Made by a program: the position numbers and the translations under genes. The notes beneath the pieces are model-generated. The model did no database searches and had not been told where the DNA came from. It saw only the letters and a list, made by a program, of their open reading frames with translations. This document shows, in pieces, positions 46,380-55,591 of a stretch of DNA of 64,000 nt. The DNA comes from Flavivirga sp. 57AJ16 (GTDB lineage Bacteria > Bacteroidota > Bacteroidia > Flavobacteriales > Flavobacteriaceae), in the NCBI RefSeq assembly GCF_028736925.1, contig NZ_JAQZAT010000002.1:310001-374000 (forward strand). Direction: 5' to 3'. Numbering within the stretch: position 1 is the first letter of the stretch; every line of letters begins with the position of its first letter.

Positions 46380-48263
46380 TTGAATAAATTTTTAAAAATA
46401 GTCGTAATAATTATAATATTTCATTGCTGTGTTTCGGGATATTCCCAAATAACACAGAAGGATTCCATACAAAATTATTTTAGACGGATTGAGGCCTTAA
46501 TTGACAATGTTAACCAAGGAAAAAGGAAAGAACCTACAAAGGGTATCGCACATAAAAAAGTGGCGAAAGACAGTGATATACGGAAGGTAGATTTGTTGCT
46601 CAACCTTTACACTACTTATAAATACAAGAACACTAAATATGCAAATAAATGTAACAATAAAGCTTTACAGCTCTCTTTAAGCTCAGGCTATAAAAAAGGA
46701 GCGTTACAGGCTAATTATAACAATGCTTATCAATTATTTGTTAATGGTCAGTTTGATAGAGCCACTGATTTATTGGGCACCATTAATATGCCATCAAATT
46801 ATAAGGACTATCCCCATGTATATTCTGATGTTATTTGTTTAAAATCTTTAATTCATACAGAAAGGGGAGCGTATGATATTGCTTTAGATATGTCTCTTAA
46901 ATTATTAGATATAGGAGAAAAAGATAACAGCAATTATACATTGATGAAGGCACATGGTGCTTTATTACATTGTTATTTAAGAAAAGAAGATTATTCCAAA
47001 GCTTTAAATCATTGTTTAAAAGGGCTTGATTATACGATTAAATTGGAAGAAGTTCAGTATTTGTATTTTAAGATTGATGAAATTGCTCGGCTCTTATTTA
47101 AGCTAGGAAATACAAAAGGAGCATTACATGCCTATGATTTTTATTTAAAATTGGAGAATAAAATAACGCCTCCGGGTGATTATATACAAAGTATTGTATA
47201 CATGAATATGTCGGATATTTATACTTCAAGCAATCAATTCAAAAAAGCACATAATCACATATCAAAGGCTTTAGAATTGAACTATAAAAATAATTTTAGA
47301 TTTAGAATTCCTAGGGCTTTAATTTTACAGGCGGAGTTATATTTAAAAGAAAAAGATACGATAAATGCTATTGATTCTTATGAGAGAAGTTTAAGTGCAG
47401 CAAAAGACATCAATGCCTTTGACGTTGTCCAGTCAACCAGTGAAATTTTAAGTGATTTATATGAAAAGAGCGGGGAGTCTTTAAAAGCTTTTGAATATAT
47501 GGCGTTGCATAATTCTATAAAAGATTCTCTTTTTCCAAATGAAAAAGAACAAAAATTTGTGATTTTGGAAGCTCAAAGAAAGATAAAAGAGATCACCCAA
47601 AAACAAAAAATTTTGGCCCTCGAAAACGAAGCCCAAAAAACAAAAATGCGAACTATAGTAAGTGTCCTTTTAGGAATTCTAGCCTTGAGCCTAATTGTTT
47701 TGTTTTCTTATTTAAAAGTTAAAAGCAAGAACAAATTTTTATATACTAAAACGGTAGAACTCGCTAAAGTCCAATTACATATGCGTAATAAGATTGAGGC
47801 ACTAGAACGTTTAAGCCCTGGGACTGACCCAAATATAGATAATAATAATGATAATGAAATTTTAGATAAAATCGGCTTTTCTACCATTGATGAAAGTGTA
47901 AAAAATATAATATTAAACAAGCTTGATAAGTTGGAAAAGACACTTTTTTTTACAGATCAAGGCTGTACATTAAGGAAATTGGCCGAACAGTTAAAAACAA
48001 ATCCCAAATATCTATCACAGGTTATTAATCAAGAAAAGAAGTCTAATTTTAGTAACTATATCAATGAATTAAGGATTAATCATTTATTAACTAAATTACT
48101 TAAAGAAAAGGATTTTAGAGAAAGTAAATTAAGTTATATAGCGGTATCGGTTGGGTTTAATAATTTAAATACCTTCAATGCAGCATTTAAGAAAAGACAA
48201 GGTATACTGCCTTCTTATTTTATTAAAGAACTTATTCAGGAGTCTGAAAAGGAAATTGGTTGA
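46380..48263 (+). CDS. TPR-sensor AraC-type transcriptional regulator
   Basis: A 627-residue membrane-bound regulator, starting at TTG (no ATG fits). A signal sequence (IVVIIIIFHCCVSGYS) leads to a periplasmic array of TPR-like helices from about 60 to 400 (ALDMSLKLLDIGEKDNSNYTL, ALNHCLKGLDYTIKLEEVQ, AIDSYERSLSAAKDINAFD). One membrane helix lies at about 424-446, followed by a short coiled coil. The C-terminal AraC HTH (LRKLAEQLKTNPKYLSQVI; LSYIAVSVGFNNLNTFNAAFKKRQG) binds DNA. It may control the mannosidase operon or the remnants to its left; this is not shown by sequence. Confidence 0.9.
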   Translation: MNKFLKIVVIIIIFHCCVSGYSQITQKDSIQNYFRRIEALIDNVNQGKRKEPTKGIAHKKVAKDSDIRKVDLLLNLYTTYKYKNTKYANKCNNKALQLSLSSGYKKGALQANYNNAYQLFVNGQFDRATDLLGTINMPSNYKDYPHVYSDVICLKSLIHTERGAYDIALDMSLKLLDIGEKDNSNYTLMKAHGALLHCYLRKEDYSKALNHCLKGLDYTIKLEEVQYLYFKIDEIARLLFKLGNTKGALHAYDFYLKLENKITPPGDYIQSIVYMNMSDIYTSSNQFKKAHNHISKALELNYKNNFRFRIPRALILQAELYLKEKDTINAIDSYERSLSAAKDINAFDVVQSTSEILSDLYEKSGESLKAFEYMALHNSIKDSLFPNEKEQKFVILEAQRKIKEITQKQKILALENEAQKTKMRTIVSVLLGILALSLIVLFSYLKVKSKNKFLYTKTVELAKVQLHMRNKIEALERLSPGTDPNIDNNNDNEILDKIGFSTIDESVKNIILNKLDKLEKTLFFTDQGCTLRKLAEQLKTNPKYLSQVINQEKKSNFSNYINELRINHLLTKLLKEKDFRESKLSYIAVSVGFNNLNTFNAAFKKRQGILPSYFIKELIQESEKEIG

Positions 48264-48287
48264 ATAAACCTTTTTTGGTTATAGTAA

Positions 48288-48335
48288 AAAAGTTAAATAT
48301 AAAGCGGGTTGCAGTTCTCTTTATATTTAACTTTT
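48288..48335 (+). terminator. 17-bp perfect hairpin terminator
   Basis: AAAAGTTAAATATAAAG (48288-48304) pairs exactly with 48319-48335, with a 14-base loop. It starts 25 bases after the regulator stop and ends in a T-rich arm, so it is a good intrinsic terminator for that gene and could work in both directions. Confidence 0.7.
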
Positions 48336-48339
48336 ATAT

Positions 48340-48499
48340 GAACTCATCTTGACTTTTTGTGTTTAACCGAAAATGAGATAAAATTTGTCCAAATAAGGCA
48401 CTTTTTGAAAGGCATAGCATTGCTACGGATAATAAAAGTAACGAAATATGGGCGGATTTTAGCCATTTTTTAGGAAATAGAAAAAGTCAAGATGAGTTC
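48340..48499. repeat. 160-bp element with 19-bp perfect terminal inverted repeats
   Basis: GAACTCATCTTGACTTTTT (48340-48358) is exactly inverted at 48481-48499. The interior contains 'ggcatagcattgctacgg' followed by 'ataataaaagtaacgaaata', similar to the centre of the element at 21096-21275 although the terminal arms differ. No coding capacity. Confidence 0.78.
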
Positions 48500-48502
48500 T
48501 CT

Positions 48503-48722
48503 ATTTAATTATTGTTGTCCGATAAAAACTATAGACTATAATTAACGTGAGTTCGATGTAAGCATAATGTTATTAAACTGACTATCAACAACTTAATATT
48601 GACTGTCAGGTTGAGCAGTCGAAACAATAGAGGAGTCTCTGTTTGTCTGTTAGTTACAATCAAGTCTTTGTTCTTGGTTCAAATAGCGAAGCGGTCTTAC
48701 GTCTTTAGTCGGACACTAATGA
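48503..48722. repeat. Inverted-repeat element, left flank of the GH92 operon
   Basis: Bases 48622-48723 match the reverse complement of 57427-57535 almost perfectly (one mismatch seen in about 100), and 48503-48535 match the complement of 57640-57671. The ends (TTGTCCGATAAAA and TTTAGTCGGACACTAATGA) are themselves roughly inverted, like a MITE. The middle (48542-48620) carries half of the element at 26476-26761, showing nested insertion. Confidence 0.78.
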
Positions 48723-48740
48723 TATTTTATGAGATATACT

Positions 48741-50276
48741 CTATATATTAATCCAATCGATTCTTTTCTTCTTAACGGGTTTGTTACGTTTATTATACTC
48801 GGCTACATAGTTAGTATATTCTTCCCATAGTTCATCGACATCCCTATCTAAAATTTGATTCATTGCCGCTTTATAACTCCATGGTTTTATAGTTTTCACA
48901 GAAGCGTTGAATTTATAGATAAAGTCATTGTCATAAGTATCAACAATCCACTTTAAGAAAAAGCCCGTTGTTGTATACCCAGAAAGATATTTATGACCAT
49001 TAGAGCCTAAATCTGGATGTCTAGTTTTATGGTACCCAGCATTAATTCGTACTAAATCTGCTTCGCCTTCTAAAAAAGCGAAATAATCATATCCGGTTTT
49101 ATATTGATTGTCTGCCGTAAATGGGCTAAACTGGTATCCATGTGTTAATTCATGCCATAAAACGCCATAAAGTTCATATTTAACAGCATCATCGGGCTCG
49201 TCTTTTAAAGCATTTTGTATGTACTTAGTACTAAACCAAAGTTCCATAGCAGAGGCATTACCGCCTCTAGCTGCTAAAACATCACTCCAGTTAAAGGTGA
49301 AATTTACTTTTTCAAAATCGGGAACTTCAGATATATTTCGGTACAATTGTTTACATACTCCTAAAGTAACTTCATTAATAGCTTTCTTAAAATCAGGAAT
49401 TACAGAAATGGCTCTTTTGTAGCCCTTGGAGATAGTATCGGTTGGAGTTAATGCTATCTCAGGATAATAAAAGCCTTCCCATGGGTTTTCGGGATCATAT
49501 ACTTTCATTTTTCGTTTAATTAACAGCGTGTCTACCCCAAATTTATTTTTCGTTATTAAAGTAACGCTATGATTGCCTGGCGTGCTATAGATTATTTTGG
49601 GATTTTGTAATGTACTAGTACCTGGCGTTCCATTTTCAAAAATCCATAGCCATGAATTTGGTGCGTTAGCCGAAATATCTTTAAAGTGAATGGTGTCATT
49701 AATTTTTGCTCGACTCATATTAGATGTAAATTCTGAAATAGGTTCATTGGTCAATGCAACCAATTTAATTTCTGCAATTTGTAAATAGTCATCGCCATAA
49801 ACAGACGTGTGCGCATGTTTCAAATTTAACTTATAAAAAGAATATGCTTGGTTGTTATTTTCTAATTTATAACTGTTGGTTACGCCTCGTTTTTTAAACT
49901 CTTGGTTACTCTGGGTGTCTATAACCACCCAAGTAGTACCATCTATCGATCCGCTTAATGTCCAATCCTTGGGATCTCTTCCCGGAGCATCATTGGCAGA
50001 AGTTATTTCATATTTTTTTAATACTGTTTTATTTTTATTCTCTATGGTAATTGTATTCTTTGGGTGATTTACTAAAAATTTTGTGTTTTTGTCTGCATCA
50101 AATAGTTTTTCTAAACTTTCAGTTTCACTAAAATGAGGTTGTTCACTTTTAATAATTGTTTGCTCGGTTACAATGTTTTTATAGCCTTGTTTAAAAGGAG
50201 CCGTATTTTTGACTTTTTCCTCACAACCAAAAATAATAACAGTGGAAGCAATTAAAACTAAAAAAGTATTTTTCAT
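48741..50276 (-). CDS. Basic-secretory-protein-type metallopeptidase with discoidin and PKD domains
   Basis: A 511-residue lipoprotein (IFGC, Cys18). N-terminal residues about 40-175 form an F5/8-type (discoidin) module (KDWTLSGSIDGTTWVVIDTQ). A PKD-like domain follows at about 180-260 (SWLWIFENGTPGTSTLQNPKIIYSTPGNHSVTLI). The BSP-family peptidase domain is at about 290-490, with zinc motif H375-ELT-H379 (GVLWHELTHGYQ) and FLEGEADLVR downstream. It is the last gene of the minus-strand operon, 13 bases after a GH92. Cleavage of glycoprotein near mannose glycans is a plausible role, but inferred. Confidence 0.87.
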   Translation of the reverse strand: MKNTFLVLIASTVIIFGCEEKVKNTAPFKQGYKNIVTEQTIIKSEQPHFSETESLEKLFDADKNTKFLVNHPKNTITIENKNKTVLKKYEITSANDAPGRDPKDWTLSGSIDGTTWVVIDTQSNQEFKKRGVTNSYKLENNNQAYSFYKLNLKHAHTSVYGDDYLQIAEIKLVALTNEPISEFTSNMSRAKINDTIHFKDISANAPNSWLWIFENGTPGTSTLQNPKIIYSTPGNHSVTLITKNKFGVDTLLIKRKMKVYDPENPWEGFYYPEIALTPTDTISKGYKRAISVIPDFKKAINEVTLGVCKQLYRNISEVPDFEKVNFTFNWSDVLAARGGNASAMELWFSTKYIQNALKDEPDDAVKYELYGVLWHELTHGYQFSPFTADNQYKTGYDYFAFLEGEADLVRINAGYHKTRHPDLGSNGHKYLSGYTTTGFFLKWIVDTYDNDFIYKFNASVKTIKPWSYKAAMNQILDRDVDELWEEYTNYVAEYNKRNKPVKKKRIDWINI

Positions 50277-50289
50277 ATTTTTAATATAT

Positions 50290-53229
50290 TTATTTGTAAA
50301 ATGAAGAAGCAGGAATTTCCTGTCTTTTTAAATTTGGGCCTTGCCAAAATGCTGATAAGCCTATATTATCAGAACATTGAAAATATTTTACTTCAAACCT
50401 ATGAAGCCCTTTGGATAGGATAATATCGTTCTTTTGGGTAAAACTGAATGATTTTCTACCATCACTTTCAAATAGTTCGTTACCATCGATCAAAAGTTGA
50501 GCGCCATCATTTGCCGATATTTCAAAATTATAGGTTCCCGACTTGGGAATATCTATGTAACCTTCAAATTCAAAGCCAATCCATTCATCCCTTAATCTTT
50601 TAGAAATCTCGATATTGTTAACAGTCCCGGTTGTTAATGGTTTTTCTCTTGAAAAATCATAAACAGAACGGAAAATACCTTCATAATAGCTGTAGCGGAG
50701 TCCGTTGGACAATAGGCTTTTATCAAGATTACCAACAGGTTTTTGTTTTTCCAAAGTATAAGTAGCAATATAACTAGGAACTAAACCGTTACGATAGGCT
50801 TTTATTTTTAGAGAAGTGGTTTTATCAACTTTAAAAGGTTTCGTAAACCTAGTACTTTGTTTAGTAGGTTCAGACCCATCAACAGAATAAAAAATGACAG
50901 CATTCTCTGTATCGCAATCTAAATCTAAAACCATATCATTTAGAAATGTCGTATGATCTGATTTTAGATAAGGAATTTTAACCGTTTCTTGCGTGTCGGA
51001 AAGCGGCCAATGCTTTTTTGAGACACCCCATTCTTTGTTTGGTTTATTGGTCATTTCAAAAACCAGTTCACCACCCTTTATAATATCTTCGTGTTTTAAA
51101 TAAGAATATGGATACGGTTTACCATTTAATTCTAACGAAGAAAAATATATATTTTCTTTTGAAGCATTGTTCGCTTTAATAGTGAATTTTTTTCCATGGT
51201 CCAAATTAATAGTAGCTTCGCTAAAAGTGGGGCTGCCAATAACATAATAAGGACTGCCAGGTGTCACGGAATAAAACCCTAAACTGCTCAAGACATACCA
51301 AGCAGACATTTGCCCTGCATCATCATTTCCACATAACCCATCAACTTTAGAAGAATATAATTTGTTCAATATGTCATGCACTTTTTCTTGTGTCTTCCAG
51401 GGTTTGCCAATGTAATTGTACAGATAAGCTATATGATGGCTCGGTTCATTGCCATGAGCATATTGACCGATTAAGCCCGAAACATCGGAGTCTTCTTCTT
51501 GTGGTTTTGCCTTGGCTTTGAACAAGTCGTCCAGCCACTCATCAAATTGATTTTTGCCTCCTACTAAATCAACCATAGTAGCTATATCATGAGGCACAAA
51601 TAAACTGTATTGATATGAATTGCCTTCTGTAAAATTAAAGTTATAGGTTTGTCCGACAGAGGTCGGATCAAAGTCTTCATACCACCTTCTGTCCGAATAT
51701 CTAGGACGCATGAAATTGGTATTGGTATCAAACAAGTTCTCAAAAAAGCGAGCCCTTTTTGAAAATACGTCATAAACTTCTGAATTTCCTATAGCCTTGG
51801 CCATTTGAGCAATACACCAGTCGTCGTATGCATATTCCAAAGTCTTTGAAACAGATTGACTACTTTTATTAGTTGGCACAAAACCAAGTTCTTTATAATA
51901 ATTTATGCCTCTTTTTTCTACATTGGCACTATTCACCATAGCCTCTAAGACTTTACTGGCATCTACATTGGTAATTCCTTTTACATAAGCATCGGCCATA
52001 ACAGAAACGGCATGATATCCAATCATGCAACGCGTGTCATTTGCTGCTAGTTCCCACATAGGGAGTTCCCCAAATTGCTCGTATTTTTTTTGAAGTGCTA
52101 CAACAATATCCCTAGTAACTTCAGGCTCCACAATGGTTAACAAAGGGTGTAACCCCCTAAAGGTATCCCAAAGTGAAAAAACGGTATAGTTATTAAAGTC
52201 ATTGGCCGTATGAATAGCATCATCCATACCTCTATAACTACCGTCTACATCACTATAAAGGTTTGGTGTTAAAAGGCTGTGATACAAAGAGGTGTAGAAT
52301 ATTTCTTTTTTGTCTTCATCAGTATCCGTTATTTCAATTTTGTTTAAAGATTTGTTCCAAATGTTTTTAGCCTCGTTTTTTACTTTATCAAAATCCCAAT
52401 TGGCAAATTCAGCATCTAAATTCTTTTTTGCACCTTCAATACTAACAGCCGAAAGGGCAACTTGTACCAATACCTCATTATTGGAAGTATCGAAATTTAA
52501 GGCCGCTATTATTTTTTTATTGTTGAATTTTTTTCCTTCTGAAGATGTTTTGTCCCCATGAAGAATTTCGTAAGATTCAAAAGGTTTTGAAAACTTAGCT
52601 ACAAAATACTGACGCTGATTTCCTGCCCATGCTTTTGATCTCCTATAACCTGTAATTTCGGTATTGCTTACCATATTGATCTCGGATTCAATGACTGGGT
52701 CCCTATGTTCTAAATCTATAATAATATGGGCAGCACTTGCTGTTGGAAAAGTATAACGGTGTAAGCCCGTTCTTAAAGTCGTGGTCAGCTCAGCTTTTAT
52801 ATTATAATCATCGAGTATAACCGAATAATAACCAGGAGAGGCCATTTCATTATCATGACTGAATTTTGAGCGATACCCAACTTCTGTATTTTCAACGGTT
52901 CCAGTTTCAGTTTGTATTTTACCCGTTGTAGGCATCAATAAAATATCGCCTAAATCCGGAACACCAGTTCCAGAGAGATGCGTGTGGCTAAAACCAAAGA
53001 TAGAAGTATCGGTATAATCATATCCAGCACATGCTGGCCAACTTGTATGGTCGTTTCTGGTATCTGGACTTAATTGAACCATTCCGAAAGGTAACGAAGG
53101 TCCAGGATAGGTATGCCCAGGAGATTTTGTACCTATAAAGACATCAACATAGTCGGCAGGTGTGTGTGCTACTTTATCTTTGCAGCCTATTAATAGTATA
53201 GCTATAAAGCAGTATGCTAATTTTTTCAT
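50290..53229 (-). CDS. GH92 alpha-mannosidase with C-terminal Chb/PA14-type domains
   Basis: A 979-residue lipoprotein (LIGC, Cys16) of family GH92, calcium-dependent exo-alpha-mannosidases. Family blocks are YVDVFIGTKSPGHTYPGPSLPFGMVQLSP, FSHTHLSGTGVPDLGD, HGNEPSHHIAYLYNYIG with the likely acid Glu, and CGNDDAGQMSAWYVLSSLGFY with the base Asp region. Beyond about residue 745 the chain adds a chitobiase-type beta domain (VIFYSVDGSEPTKQS) and a PA14-like module (YNFEISANDGAQLLIDGNELF), which may bind glycan. It is 10 bases downstream of the other GH92 gene. Confidence 0.95.
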   Translation of the reverse strand: MKKLAYCFIAILLIGCKDKVAHTPADYVDVFIGTKSPGHTYPGPSLPFGMVQLSPDTRNDHTSWPACAGYDYTDTSIFGFSHTHLSGTGVPDLGDILLMPTTGKIQTETGTVENTEVGYRSKFSHDNEMASPGYYSVILDDYNIKAELTTTLRTGLHRYTFPTASAAHIIIDLEHRDPVIESEINMVSNTEITGYRRSKAWAGNQRQYFVAKFSKPFESYEILHGDKTSSEGKKFNNKKIIAALNFDTSNNEVLVQVALSAVSIEGAKKNLDAEFANWDFDKVKNEAKNIWNKSLNKIEITDTDEDKKEIFYTSLYHSLLTPNLYSDVDGSYRGMDDAIHTANDFNNYTVFSLWDTFRGLHPLLTIVEPEVTRDIVVALQKKYEQFGELPMWELAANDTRCMIGYHAVSVMADAYVKGITNVDASKVLEAMVNSANVEKRGINYYKELGFVPTNKSSQSVSKTLEYAYDDWCIAQMAKAIGNSEVYDVFSKRARFFENLFDTNTNFMRPRYSDRRWYEDFDPTSVGQTYNFNFTEGNSYQYSLFVPHDIATMVDLVGGKNQFDEWLDDLFKAKAKPQEEDSDVSGLIGQYAHGNEPSHHIAYLYNYIGKPWKTQEKVHDILNKLYSSKVDGLCGNDDAGQMSAWYVLSSLGFYSVTPGSPYYVIGSPTFSEATINLDHGKKFTIKANNASKENIYFSSLELNGKPYPYSYLKHEDIIKGGELVFEMTNKPNKEWGVSKKHWPLSDTQETVKIPYLKSDHTTFLNDMVLDLDCDTENAVIFYSVDGSEPTKQSTRFTKPFKVDKTTSLKIKAYRNGLVPSYIATYTLEKQKPVGNLDKSLLSNGLRYSYYEGIFRSVYDFSREKPLTTGTVNNIEISKRLRDEWIGFEFEGYIDIPKSGTYNFEISANDGAQLLIDGNELFESDGRKSFSFTQKNDIILSKGLHRFEVKYFQCSDNIGLSAFWQGPNLKRQEIPASSFYK

Positions 53230-53239
53230 ATTGAAAGCT

Positions 53240-55591
53240 TTATAGCGTACTTGATAAATGGGGATCTTTACCTAAATAAAAGGTCATAGTACCTCCTTCT
53301 AAGAGGTCATTATGGCTCAATATAGGCTTGTCTATTTGTCTTCCATTGATATTTACCTTCTGTACATAAACATTTTCTTTACTCTGGTTTTCTGTTTTTA
53401 TCGTGAGCGTTTTTCCGTTTTCTAAATGAATAATAGCTTCTTTTACTAAGGGGCTACCTATAGCATAATCTTGAGATCCAGGCGTTACAGGATAAAATCC
53501 AAGACTGCTAAAAATGTACCAAGCACTCATTTGTCCTGCATCGTCATTACCACAGAGACCTTCAACTGTTGGCGCATACATGGTATCCATAATCATCCGT
53601 ACTCTTGCTTGTGTTTTTTCTGGGTGACCTGTCCAATTGTACAGATAGGGGATATGATGGCCCGGCTCATTACCGTGAACATAATTCCCTATAATGCCAT
53701 CTCGTGTAATATCTTCATGGTTTTCAATGTACTTATCTTCAATTTCCATGGTAAAGAGTGAATCCAATTGCGATGTAAAATGTTCTTTACCTCCCATGAG
53801 GTCTATCATTTTGTCAATATTTTGAGGTACATACAATCCATAATTCCAGGCATTGCCCTCAATAAAGCCTTGTCCATGCGTATCCATTGGGTCAAAGTTT
53901 TTCCTAAACGTACCATCAGATAATTTAGGGCGCATAAAGCCTATGGAAGGGTCGTAAACGTTGTTATAATATTCTGAACGTTTCATAAACGCTTCTTTTA
54001 CCGAAGTAGCGTTTACTTTTTCCGCTATTTGAGCTATGCACCAGTCATTATAGGCATATTCTAATGTTTTTGATACAGAGGAATGACTTTTGTCATCGGG
54101 TACATATTTGTTGTCTATATAATCACCCAGCCCTTCAAAGTACCTAACGTTGGCCGTGTTTGTCGATGCTTGTAAAGCTCGGTTGTAATCAAAATCGCCC
54201 ACATTCTTTGCTATAGCATCTGCAATAACAGATGTTGCATGGTAACCGATCATACACCAATTCTCGTTAGCATAATGAGACCAAATGGGAAGCATATTAT
54301 GGACACTTTGATCATGATGGGCCAACATCGATTTAATCATATCATTATTACGCTTTGGTTGTGTAATATTGAATAGCGGATGCAAAGCTCTGTAGGTATC
54401 CCAGAGTGAAAAAACCGTATAATTTGTAAACCCTTCAGAATTATAAATATTTTGGTCTAAGCCCCGGTATTGACCATCTACATCTTCGTAAATAATAGGT
54501 GAAAGGTTAGCGTGATACATGGCCGTGTAAAAGTTGGTCTTATCGTCTTCGGTTAAAGTGGTCACTTCTATTTTGGAAAGTTCGTTATTCCATTTAGTTT
54601 TAGCTTCCTTTTTGGTTTTATTAAAGTCCCAATGCGGAATTTCAGCTTTTAAATTTTTCAAGGCTCCGTTTGTGCTTACAGATGACAGCGCAAACTTAAT
54701 ATTGATTTTTTCACCTTCCTCTGTATCAAAATTAAAATAGGCCCTTATGTCTTTTCCTGCCATTTCAGGGAAGTTTTTATATTGATTAAAACGTCTATAA
54801 AAACCAGAATAAGTTACCTTTTCATATCTTTTATGTCCATAGCTTTTAAAAGGCTTTGAGAATTGCATCGCGAAAAACACTTTTCTGGTTTTTGCCCATC
54901 CATTAGTTTGTCTATAACCAGTTACTAACGTATCGTTTTCAACGCGAATAAAAGTCCACACATTTTTATTATCATGATGGTAAACATTGTAAACCATATC
55001 TAAAATAATATGGGCATCATTCGATTTGGGGAAAGTATATTGATGAAACCCTACGCGATCACTTGAAGTTAGTTCCGCTTTTATTTTATAGCTATCTAGG
55101 TCAACCTTATAATAGCCAGGAGAAGCTTCTTCTTTATCATGCGAGAATGAAGAATAAAACCCTTTTTTATCATTTTTAGTTTTTAATGGATCTAATACTA
55201 GTTCTCCTGTAGTTGGCATGACTAGGAAATCGCCTAAATCGGCATGTCCTGTACCACTAAAATTGGTATGCGAAAAACCAATTATAGTCGTATCACGATA
55301 CTGATAACCAGCACAATACTCGTAAGTTTCTGCATTGTAACGCCCCTTGTCATCAAACATAACTTCAAAATTGGTTTGAGGACTCAGCTGTACCATTCCA
55401 AAAGGAGTTGTTGCCCCAGGAAACACATGTCCCATTTTACTAGTACCAATTAGCGGATTTACGTATTGAGTATAATCTGTTTTTAAAGTATTCATAGGTA
55501 TACCGTCCACTGATTTCTCTCTAATAGATGTTTCATCTTTACATCCCAAAGTCGTTCCTATTAAAAGGAGTACTCCTATTTTTTTAAGCAT
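53240..55591 (-). CDS. GH92 alpha-mannosidase
   Basis: A 783-residue GH92 lipoprotein. I use the ATG at 55591 (MLKKIGVLLLIGTTLGC, Cys17), which overlaps the permease stop by 8 bases (ATGCTTAA); the longer frame has no good signal. Family blocks are NPLIGTSKMGHVFPGATTPFGMVQLSP, FSHTNFSGTGHADLGD, VHGNEPGHHIPYLYNWTG and CGNDDAGQMSAWYIFSSLGFY. It lacks the added C-terminal modules of its neighbour, so it is the plain catalytic form. The two enzymes probably differ in linkage preference (alpha-1,2, 1,3, 1,4 or 1,6), which sequence alone cannot settle here. Confidence 0.95.
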   Translation of the reverse strand: MLKKIGVLLLIGTTLGCKDETSIREKSVDGIPMNTLKTDYTQYVNPLIGTSKMGHVFPGATTPFGMVQLSPQTNFEVMFDDKGRYNAETYEYCAGYQYRDTTIIGFSHTNFSGTGHADLGDFLVMPTTGELVLDPLKTKNDKKGFYSSFSHDKEEASPGYYKVDLDSYKIKAELTSSDRVGFHQYTFPKSNDAHIILDMVYNVYHHDNKNVWTFIRVENDTLVTGYRQTNGWAKTRKVFFAMQFSKPFKSYGHKRYEKVTYSGFYRRFNQYKNFPEMAGKDIRAYFNFDTEEGEKINIKFALSSVSTNGALKNLKAEIPHWDFNKTKKEAKTKWNNELSKIEVTTLTEDDKTNFYTAMYHANLSPIIYEDVDGQYRGLDQNIYNSEGFTNYTVFSLWDTYRALHPLFNITQPKRNNDMIKSMLAHHDQSVHNMLPIWSHYANENWCMIGYHATSVIADAIAKNVGDFDYNRALQASTNTANVRYFEGLGDYIDNKYVPDDKSHSSVSKTLEYAYNDWCIAQIAEKVNATSVKEAFMKRSEYYNNVYDPSIGFMRPKLSDGTFRKNFDPMDTHGQGFIEGNAWNYGLYVPQNIDKMIDLMGGKEHFTSQLDSLFTMEIEDKYIENHEDITRDGIIGNYVHGNEPGHHIPYLYNWTGHPEKTQARVRMIMDTMYAPTVEGLCGNDDAGQMSAWYIFSSLGFYPVTPGSQDYAIGSPLVKEAIIHLENGKTLTIKTENQSKENVYVQKVNINGRQIDKPILSHNDLLEGGTMTFYLGKDPHLSSTL

